Source: CAYUTA01 sp964447605
Lineage (GTDB): Bacteria; Bacillota; Clostridia; Christensenellales; CAG-138
NCBI GenBank assembly: GCA_964447605.1
Contig: CAYUTA010000076.1
Coordinates: 1 to 9,736 of the forward strand
Reading direction: 5' to 3'
Length of the DNA stretch: 9,736 nt
Part shown: positions 5,117 through 9,736 of the stretch, in pieces
Numbering within the stretch: the first letter of the stretch is position 1
How the letters are laid out: every line of letters begins with the position of its first letter
Notes under the pieces: model-generated
Seen by the model: the letters and a program-made list of their open reading frames with translations, nothing else
Database searches by the model: none
Told to the model about the DNA's origin: nothing
Position numbers and translations under genes: made by a program

Positions 5117-5514
5117 AGGCAGTGATGAATATCTGAAACAAGGCTGGACAGTAGAGCCGCTTTCGGCATGTGCGGCCAATCATATGAATTTGGATCAGGC
5201 ATATATCGTGCCGGAAAAAAATAAGCGCCGATTCCGGATTCCAGCTTGTCGATACGTCCATAGAACAAGACCCCCGCGGGATGCAAATCCCGGCGGCGGA
5301 TATCATCGGCAGAGGCGGCAACGCCCTGAAACCGCCTCCGGCAGCGCGGCTCCTTTCAAAAACGGCGTTTCCCGGCGGTCTGTTTGAAAACGACCAAAAA
5401 CGGCGCGCATGTCGCCGTTTTTGATGGATTGCCCGCATTTTTTCCGCGGCCGGACCGGCTGGCGGGATTTTGCTGCGCCTTTGCGCATATGGGAAAGGGC
5501 GGCCCGCCCGCGGC
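5117..5514. other. Junction region between chromosome-like and phage-like DNA, no gene found
   Basis: About 400 bases without a convincing gene. The plus frame around 5125-5240 reads EYLKQGWTVEPLSACAANHM and then NLDQAYIVPEKNKRR, but it has no start signal and falls apart into Arg/Pro-rich sequence. Bases 5276-5290 contain a small GGGAT/ATCCC hairpin, and 5396-5422 a strong terminator. GGGCGGCCCGCCC near 5497-5509 is a GC-rich inverted repeat just behind the phage stop codon. The shift from plus-strand chromosomal genes to the minus-strand virion module happens here. No tRNA or obvious attachment core is visible. Confidence 0.4.
5396..5422 (-). terminator. Symmetrical rho-independent terminator closing the phage module
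   Basis: AAAAACGGCG (5396-5405) is exactly complementary to CGCCGTTTTT (5413-5422), with a seven-base loop CGCATGT. The A-run on one side and T-run on the other make it usable in both directions. It lies about 93 bases past the stop of the last virion gene on the minus strand and would also stop plus-strand transcripts from the chromosomal side. Confidence 0.82.
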
Positions 5515-6393
5515 CTATGCGCCGTACTGGCTTTGCAGCTTGTAAAACCCCGCCAGCCCCACGGAGGCGATGATTTCATTGCGGCAGGCCACGGACTGCG
5601 CGTCCGTGCCGGTGTAGACGCCTGCGCGCTGCGCGGGCGACAGGCGGGCGAGAAACGTCGCGCAGTTGGCCGCGGTGGTCGGCGCGGCGGCTGGCGCCGC
5701 GCTTTGCTTTGCCGTGCCGGCCGCGCTCTGCGTGCCCCGGCCGCGGCGGAAGCTTTCGTCGAGGCGCTCCGCCCTGCCGCCCATTTTCTGCAGCAGCGTC
5801 GCTGCGTCATAGGCCATCTGGTACTCGAGCTGGGCCTGCTCCTTGTTGAACATGTCCACCTCGAGGGAGCGCGCTTTTTCCGCCTCCAGCCGCTCGGACA
5901 CACTTTTAGCCAGCGTTGCGCCGTAGTCGCTTTCCAGCAACGCGATGTCGCGCGCTTCATCGCGGAAATTGCGGCTTTTCACGTCGGTGACAAACGAGCT
6001 TGCGCCCATACCGCGCGCAATCGCGTCCGCGTCCAGCTCGGCGTTGGCGCGGCCCGTGCTCAGGCTGCGGTTGTAGATGGCCTGATCGTAACCGGGGCGC
6101 AGCCATGCGGTGATCTGGTCGCTCAGCTGCCGCTCCGTCATCTGCTCATATGCAATCGGGCCGGACGCAAAGGTCGTTTCGTACAGTCCCTTGAGCAGGC
6201 TCTGGAACTGGGTGGCGCAGTTATTCGCCGCGCCGCCGGCGGCCGCCCCGCCGCCGGCGCTTCGGGCGCGGCCTGCGCCGCCGGGTGTTTCCGTTCCGGC
6301 AGGGGCTCCGATACCGAGGCCGGACTGCCGGATCGACGTTGGCCGTACCGGCGGCGGCGACAGGATCGGCCGTATTCGGTTGTTGCTTGCCAT
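5515..6393 (-). CDS. Probable internal virion/structural protein with paired NCAT motifs
   Basis: A 292-residue protein. The ATG at 6393 has AAGGAGG nine bases upstream. Residues 1-57 are Pro/Gly/Ala-rich and probably disordered. Residues 58-200 are mostly helical, including YEQMTERQLSDQITAWLRPG and RGMGASSFVTDVKSR. A long charged helix follows at about 140-205 (ALLESDYGATLAKSVSERLE). This Y-x-P...SRGMG.S..VTDVK pattern recalls uncharacterised structural proteins in Clostridial prophages. An Ala/Gln/Pro linker (about 218-241) leads to a C-terminal NCATFLARLSPAQRAGVYTG and GLAGFYKLQSQYGA. NCAT occurs twice, at residues 58-61 and 243-246, near matching hydrophobic stretches. Long helices and linkers suit an ejected or internal protein, which is inference. 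It is the last gene before the terminator. Confidence 0.7.
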   Translation of the reverse strand: MASNNRIRPILSPPPVRPTSIRQSGLGIGAPAGTETPGGAGRARSAGGGAAAGGAANNCATQFQSLLKGLYETTFASGPIAYEQMTERQLSDQITAWLRPGYDQAIYNRSLSTGRANAELDADAIARGMGASSFVTDVKSRNFRDEARDIALLESDYGATLAKSVSERLEAEKARSLEVDMFNKEQAQLEYQMAYDAATLLQKMGGRAERLDESFRRGRGTQSAAGTAKQSAAPAAAPTTAANCATFLARLSPAQRAGVYTGTDAQSVACRNEIIASVGLAGFYKLQSQYGA

Positions 6394-6431
6394 ATGGTTT
6401 CCTCCTTAACGTTTGGATAATTGGGGCCGCG

Positions 6432-6629
6432 CTATTCCGCCTGCGCTGCCCGGGCCAGAGCCGATTCGAGCTCGAGCACCTTCTGGTACAATGCCTCGAG
6501 GTTCTGGTTGAGGTTGGTTTCGTTTTGCGCCACCGCGGCGTCATACTCGTCGAGCGGAATGTCCTGGCGCGCCATGCGCGGCAGATATACCGGGAAGAGC
6601 GCCTGGATTCCGGTAGCCCGGTACGCCAT
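6432..6629 (-). CDS. 65-aa coiled-coil phage protein
   Basis: A short protein starting at the ATG at 6629, preceded by GGAAGGGGG. It begins 17 bases after the stop of the hub protein and ends 38 bases before the start of the next gene, so it is embedded in the virion operon. Residues 1-30 (MAYRATGIQALFPVYLPRMA...) include a hydrophobic, Pro-containing segment. Residues about 30-63 form a regular heptad-like helix (DEYDAAVAQNETNLNQNLEA, then LYQKVLELESALARAAQ), consistent with a coiled coil. No family is recognised. Its position suggests a minor virion or assembly protein. The third-position bias and clean ribosome site make it a real gene. Confidence 0.7.
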   Translation of the reverse strand: MAYRATGIQALFPVYLPRMARQDIPLDEYDAAVAQNETNLNQNLEALYQKVLELESALARAAQAE

Positions 6630-6646
6630 GTGCGTTTACCCCCTTC

Positions 6647-8086
6647 CTACAGCGCGCGCCGCTGCACGTCGAGCAGCAGTTCGAGGCCGCCGCGAATGGT
6701 GAAGCGCGAGCCGTTGATGTTTGTAATGCGCAGCTGAAACGCGCGGCCCTCTCCGGTGAGCGGAACCTCCATGATGGATTCATCCTCCCCCGGCATCAGC
6801 CGCTCGTAGTAACCGGTGCCGACGCCGGTCTTTGCCTCCACGCCGATGCGGCCGCCCGTGCCGCGCAGATACAGCTCCTTTAGCTGCTTGCCGGCAAGCT
6901 TTTGACCCATATCCGTCATGGGCGTTTCCCAGTAGGCCTCAATCGGCTTTCCGGCATAGTCGTCCCCCTCGTTAAAGCGGCATACGTACCGGTCTCCGTC
7001 GGCGAGGTAGAGCACGCCGCCTGCTGCGCACAGATCCGCCGCAAGGAAGCCGCGCCGGATCATGTACGTCCCGCGCGCAAGGTCGTAGGTGAGCACAGCG
7101 TCGCCTGCGGCGGCGTCCGGGCTCTCGCGCACAGCAAAGTAAAGCCTGTCGCGGCTGGTGGCGGACATGCAGGCGGTCACATCAGCGTTTTCAAGGAAGC
7201 GCAGCACCTTGTCCGCGTCGGACTGCCGTCTCACGGACTGGCCGTCATAGTAGTACATGCCGCCGTCGGTGAGAAAAAACAGCACGTCTCCGTAGCGGAT
7301 GACCGAGGTGTGCGCGGGCTGACGCATGGACGCGTTGAGCGGCACGATGCGGTAGTTGCCCGGCCGGTCGCCAAGCAGACGGTAGGCCGAGTCGCGCTTG
7401 AAGATGAGCAGCTGGTTGGAAAGCGCGAACAGGCCCGTAATGGGGTCGCTGTCGCTGCCGACCTCCACGTGCCCGCCGCTGACGTTTTCACTCTCGCCGG
7501 CCACGCCCCAGTCCTCCACGGTGCGCGTGCCGCCGGGGGCCATGCTCCAATACAGACGGCCGGGGTTTTCCGGGTCGCCTGCGGCGAACAGACGGTTAAA
7601 ATACAGCTCCACATAATTCACGCGCCGGTCGGACAGCTGCTCCGCGCTGCCGAACACAGCGGCGGGATGCGCGGCGTCTCCGTCCCACTTGACCATCCGC
7701 GCGTAGCCGTTGGCAATGAGCAGCACCTCGTCAACGCCGATTTTAAGCACAAGAAAATCATATTGTGCGCCCGTGGCCGCCGCGTTGTCGTAGGTATGGA
7801 TGGCCGTCCACTGCGCCTCCTCCTCGGCGATGGCGTAGAGCGTGTTGCCGGCGGCCGCCACAAACCGGCGGCCCTTTGCGCGGTTCCATACGAACAGCCG
7901 CTTGATCTCCCCGTCGCCCGGCAGCGGGACGCCGATGTGGCGCACATAGCCGCTTGCCACGGAAAGGTCGCCGTTGGCTGTGTCCATGTTGCATGCGTCG
8001 GGGCTGCATCCGCCCTCGAGCGTGTTTTCGCTCCAGCCCTGATGGATGCCGGAAAACCCTTCGATGCGGTATTGCGTCAACGCCAT
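6647..8086 (-). CDS. Tail tubular/hub-like phage protein (beta-rich)
   Basis: A 479-residue protein. The ATG at 8086 has AAGGAGG about ten bases upstream. It is rich in short beta-strand repeats with turns: GDGEIKRLFVWNRAKGRRFV, GNTLYAIAEEEAQWTAIHTY, RRVNYVELYFNRLFAAGDPE, then NPGRLYWS, NQLLIFKRDSAYRLLGDRPG, YGDVLFFLTDGGMYYYDGQS and CAAGGVLYLADGDRYVCRF. The repeated LxF/LYxA-turn-G units resemble the beta-propeller part of gp12-like tail tubular B/stabilisation proteins of short-tailed phages. The N-terminal Asn-Met-Asp-x-x-x-Gly-Asp-Leu step is also typical. The last 90 residues (KQLKELYLRGTGGRIGVEAK...) look like a separate beta-sandwich. No signal peptide. It follows the adaptor-like gene, as expected for tail assembly. 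The assignment rests on fold-like pattern and gene order. Confidence 0.72.
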   Translation of the reverse strand: MALTQYRIEGFSGIHQGWSENTLEGGCSPDACNMDTANGDLSVASGYVRHIGVPLPGDGEIKRLFVWNRAKGRRFVAAAGNTLYAIAEEEAQWTAIHTYDNAAATGAQYDFLVLKIGVDEVLLIANGYARMVKWDGDAAHPAAVFGSAEQLSDRRVNYVELYFNRLFAAGDPENPGRLYWSMAPGGTRTVEDWGVAGESENVSGGHVEVGSDSDPITGLFALSNQLLIFKRDSAYRLLGDRPGNYRIVPLNASMRQPAHTSVIRYGDVLFFLTDGGMYYYDGQSVRRQSDADKVLRFLENADVTACMSATSRDRLYFAVRESPDAAAGDAVLTYDLARGTYMIRRGFLAADLCAAGGVLYLADGDRYVCRFNEGDDYAGKPIEAYWETPMTDMGQKLAGKQLKELYLRGTGGRIGVEAKTGVGTGYYERLMPGEDESIMEVPLTGEGRAFQLRITNINGSRFTIRGGLELLLDVQRRAL

Positions 8087-8148
8087 AAAACTCGCCTCCT
8101 TCCGCGTGTGCGGTTGTTAAAACTCCGGTTGTGCTGCATGGCCGCCTC

Positions 8149-8694
8149 TTAATAGCGGTTTTCCAGCCGGTACGCGTCGCGCTCGCCGCAGGACGCGCGC
8201 ATGTTCCGCCTGGCCTGGAAATAGATTTCAAAACAGGCGCGCGCGGCGTTGACGCTCATGCTGTCGCCGGCGGAGCGTTCGCGCCCCACGGCATAGCTGA
8301 TGATCGCGCCATGGCACCATTCCGGCAGACCGGGCACGTCGGTGTCCGCGGCCAGCGGCGGAGGCAGATAGCGGTACGTCACCGCCACGGGGCCGTCGGC
8401 AGAGCCCGGCACGTGCAGAATGCCGGTGCCCACGCCGTAGTAGAATGGCAGGCGGGCATCCTTGCGTTTGAGCGCAAGCACCTTGATGCACGCGCACGGC
8501 AGGCTGCCGGTGTCCACCCGCCCGTTTGTAAGCGCCAGTTCATCGGTGCGGCGCGGCTGCAACGCGCCGGCCAAATCAATGACGGCGTCGTTGAAGTACT
8601 GGGTCAGCTTATCGCGCCACAGCTCCACGGTCTGTGAATCGGTGTTGCGGTCCAGCTGCTGCAGCGCGCCGGTGAGCAGTTCCTTGAGCGTCAT
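8149..8694 (-). CDS. Head-tail adaptor-like phage protein
   Basis: A 181-residue protein. The ATG at 8694 has AGGAGGAA just upstream and lies 12 bases after the stop of the preceding small head gene. The N-terminal helices MTLKELLTGALQQLDRNTDS and ELWRDKLTQYFNDAVIDLAG are followed by a beta-rich middle (IKVLALKRKD, YYGVGTGILHVPG, GPVAVTYRYLPPPLAAD). Closing helices begin at LPEWCHGAIISYAVGRERSA and run into the RACFEIYFQARRN segment. This helix-sheet-helix plan, with the LPxxxHxAIxxYAxGRE motif, is characteristic of connector or adaptor proteins in phages (gp11-like in T7-type phages, and related DUFs). Such proteins bridge portal and tail. Position between capsid and hub genes agrees. I infer function from pattern and context, not from a named match. 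Confidence 0.65.
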   Translation of the reverse strand: MTLKELLTGALQQLDRNTDSQTVELWRDKLTQYFNDAVIDLAGALQPRRTDELALTNGRVDTGSLPCACIKVLALKRKDARLPFYYGVGTGILHVPGSADGPVAVTYRYLPPPLAADTDVPGLPEWCHGAIISYAVGRERSAGDSMSVNAARACFEIYFQARRNMRASCGERDAYRLENRY

Positions 8695-8706
8695 GCGCGT
8701 TCCTCC

Positions 8707-8985
8707 TCACGAAAGCTTTTTGCCGCCGCCCCTGCGATAGGCGCGCACGGCCTTTTCGGATTCCACGCGCACGCTGTTGCTCTGGGCGATGAGCTGGGCA
8801 AGGCTTGCCGGTACCTGTACGGGCGTGTGGGCGCGGATGCGGAAAAAGTGGCCGTTGATGCCGCCCTCCCAGTGGCTTTCGCCGCTTTCCGGCCGGATGG
8901 TGATGGTCGCCTTGGGCTCGGTTTGCAGGCGTTTGCAGGTGTCGGACGTAATCTGATCGATCTGCTGTTCCGTGATGTAATGCAT
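8707..8985 (-). CDS. 92-aa small head-associated phage protein
   Basis: The start is the ATG at 8985, which has AGGAGG seven bases upstream. An in-frame ATG at 9012 falls before that site and is rejected. The N-terminal helix (MHYITEQQIDQITSDTCKRL) is followed by KATITIRPESGESHWEGGIN and GHFFRIRAHTPVQVPASLAQ, then a charged helix ending AVRAYRRGGGKKLS. The pattern of a glycine-rich strand, N-G-x-F-x-I-x-R, and V-x-VP-x-x-x-A-x-L-I is common in small proteins encoded beside capsid genes in Firmicutes phages. Their role in the virion is poorly known. It is the first gene after the structured gap behind the capsid gene and lies 12 bases before the adaptor gene, so it is probably coupled to the tail genes. 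Confidence 0.75.
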   Translation of the reverse strand: MHYITEQQIDQITSDTCKRLQTEPKATITIRPESGESHWEGGINGHFFRIRAHTPVQVPASLAQLIAQSNSVRVESEKAVRAYRRGGGKKLS

Positions 8986-9015
8986 TTGTATTCCTCCTGT
9001 ATGTCGTTTCATAGG

Positions 9016-9042
9016 GGAGGGAAGCGCGTTTGGCTTCCCTCC
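9016..9042 (-). promoter_or_regulatory. 10-bp hairpin just upstream of the small head protein start
   Basis: GGAGGGAAGC pairs perfectly with GCTTCCCTCC around a seven-base loop. In the transcript it sits 17 bases before the AGGAGG site of the gene starting at 8985. There is no T-run after it on the minus strand, so it is more likely an mRNA-processing or stabilising 5' structure than a terminator. Its arm contains an anti-Shine-Dalgarno-like CCTCC stretch that could also pair with the ribosome site. Confidence 0.5.
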
Positions 9043-9121
9043 GCGATTTGTGCATGGCGGCCCGTGCGCGTGGGGGCCTGAATGAGCCTGAAACGGCCGG
9101 CGACGGAATGCCCGTCCGCCG

Positions 9122-9139
9122 CGCCGCCCTGGGGCGGCG
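9122..9139. other. GC-rich hairpin in the capsid-tail gap
   Basis: CGCCGCC pairs with GGCGGCG around a CTGG loop. It lies in the middle of the untranslated gap between the capsid gene and the small head gene. It could be part of a longer folded leader. Confidence 0.35.
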
Positions 9140-9240
9140 TTCCCAAGCGCCGCGGTATGGCTTTTTATAAAGGAGAACGGGCGTGATGGAGCGCGCGCCC
9201 AAAGCGGAGCAGCGCGGGCCCAGGCCTGCGGCCACGGCTG

Positions 9241-9260
9241 AAAAAGCCCCCGGCCGGGGT
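9241..9260 (-). terminator. Probable terminator behind the capsid gene
   Basis: On the minus strand ACCCCGGCCGGGGGC is followed directly by five T bases, ten bases past the capsid stop codon. The stem is short but all G-C, with CCCC pairing GGGG around GGCC. Partial termination here would give more capsid than tail transcript. Confidence 0.55.
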
Positions 9261-9269
9261 CGTTCGTCC

Positions 9270-9736
9270 CTACAGGCTTACGGCGTGCTCGATGCGCACG
9301 AGCCAGAGATTGTTGAGGATTTTGGCCGTGTAAGCCGCCACCTTCGCGCCAACCGTCGCCCGCTGGTCGAGCGGGTCGGTCGCGCCGCCGCTGCCGATGG
9401 GCTTGACGATGGTCTGCACGCAGCCGAAGCCGTCCACGTCGACGACCCCGTATGCGTCCGCGCCGAACACCAGCGTGGCGTGCACGTCCAAGCCCTTGCT
9501 TTCGTCGTCAAGCGCGCCGGCGTCCGTGCTGAACACCGCGGTATCCGCCGCTGCGCTTGCAAGCGTTTCCTCCACGGTGACGGCGGCCGTATCCGGGTCG
9601 AAGGCCGCCAGCGTATACTCCGCGCTGCCGAGCCGGATTTTACCGCCGGGTGTGGAAAGATAGGCGGCCTCCCGTTCGGAAGCGGGCGCCTTGAGCACAA
9701 ACTCCGTGCCGCCGGAGACGGCCTGCTTGAGCGCGT
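9270..9736 (-). CDS. N4-gp56-family major capsid protein, C-terminal part
   Basis: The frame is open from the right window edge to a TAG at 9270-9272, giving about 155 residues of the C-terminus. The N-terminus lies outside the window. Characteristic segments are GGKIRLGSAEYTLAAFDP, LDVHATLVFGADAYGVVDVD and GCVQTIVKPIGSGGATDPLD. Then come QRATVGAKVAAYTAKIL and a final VRIEHAVSL. The TLVFGADAYG, a K-x-(I/L)-GS-GG-(A/T)-DPL-(D/N)-QR stretch and a terminal VRIE are hallmarks, from recall, of the N4-gp56 type capsid family. It assembles the phage head shell. An extra segment at about residues 50-85 (Ala/Thr/Asp-rich) looks like an inserted surface loop. It is followed by a short terminator-like hairpin. 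Confidence 0.82.
   Translation of the reverse strand, partial: ALKQAVSGGTEFVLKAPASEREAAYLSTPGGKIRLGSAEYTLAAFDPDTAAVTVEETLASAAADTAVFSTDAGALDDESKGLDVHATLVFGADAYGVVDVDGFGCVQTIVKPIGSGGATDPLDQRATVGAKVAAYTAKILNNLWLVRIEHAVSL

Larger units (their letters stand above)
5515..9736 (-). mobile_element. Podovirus-like virion structure module, edge of a prophage or remnant
   Basis: Six minus-strand genes run head to tail, most of them with AGGAGG-type sites. In order they are an N4-gp56-type capsid protein, a small head protein, an adaptor-like protein, a tail tubular/hub-like protein, a coiled-coil mini-protein and a probable internal virion protein. No tape measure, tail tube or sheath gene is present, and the adaptor plus large hub order fits short-tailed phages. 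The module ends at 5515 against chromosome-type genes. No integrase, lysis, packaging or tail-spike gene is in view, so completeness cannot be judged. The phage reading rests on the capsid and the overall order; individual tail assignments are weaker. Confidence 0.75.

Noticed and set aside
4956..5960. 334-codon minus-strand frame crossing the terminator and the virion gene
   Set aside because: Arg/Ser/Pro-rich, runs through a perfect terminator and overlaps the well-supported gene in another frame.
5470..6420. Open plus-strand frame of 316 codons opposite the last virion gene
   Set aside because: Antisense shadow of the 292-aa gene, with Arg/Ala/Gly-rich composition and no start signal.
8087..8148. 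20-codon minus-strand ORF between adaptor and hub genes
   Set aside because: It has only a weak ribosome site, is Arg-rich, and overlaps the hub gene's own ribosome site. It is more likely leader sequence.
6902..8152. Long open frame of 416 codons on the plus strand
   Set aside because: It lies exactly opposite the 479-aa hub gene, is His/Val/Ala-rich, has no ribosome site, and arises from the strong G/C third-position bias of the real gene.
9183..9663. Plus-strand start with a GGAG site opposite the capsid gene
   Set aside because: The frame is the antisense of the capsid gene and its predicted sequence has no protein-like pattern.
1..9736. CRISPR array, tRNA, rRNA or insertion sequence
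   Set aside because: No regularly spaced repeats, cloverleaf-like sequence, rRNA segment, transposase motif or terminal inverted repeats were seen on either strand.

Overview
The window is GC-rich with strong G/C third-codon bias, Shine-Dalgarno sites of the AGGAGG type, and gene families typical of Firmicutes: DUF1540, a stand-alone LytTR regulator paired with a DUF3021-like membrane protein, DUF3788, and a DUF5301-like lipoprotein. I infer a high-GC member of Clostridia, probably from a gut community. The genus cannot be read from this sequence.

Layout. Bases 1-5400 look like bacterial chromosome with short, loosely packed genes. A weakly supported open frame at the left edge is followed by a Cys-rich DUF1540 mini-protein with a strong hairpin behind it. 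Next comes a two-gene operon, a LytTR DNA-binding regulator overlapping by one base a four-helix membrane protein of DUF3021 type. It converges on a small lipoprotein gene on the minus strand. Bases 2650-5120 are unusually damaged. They hold a small minus-strand gene broken by two frameshifts, a small basic protein that appears to have lost its stop codon and reads through its own terminator, an intact five-helix membrane protein, a DUF3788 gene with an in-frame TGA at a usual Trp position plus a short internal deletion, and a codon-biased 118-residue frame of unknown identity that overlaps the DUF3788 stop.

From 5396 to the right edge everything lies on the minus strand and is a compact virion-structure module. 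In transcription order it contains the C-terminal part of an N4-gp56-family major capsid protein (cut by the window edge), a 92-aa small head protein, a 181-aa head-tail adaptor-like protein, a 479-aa tail tubular/hub-like protein, a 65-aa coiled-coil protein and a 292-aa probable internal virion protein. A symmetrical terminator at 5396-5422 closes it. This combination points to a short-tailed (podovirus-like) phage, seen here as one edge of a prophage or prophage remnant. No integrase, lysis gene or attachment site is visible.

The most notable points are the abrupt phage/chromosome boundary, the poorly characterised 292-aa virion protein with paired NCAT motifs, the structured 257-bp gap between the capsid gene and the rest of the module, and the cluster of decaying small genes next to the phage edge. 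I did not find clear evidence of a wholly new biological system.
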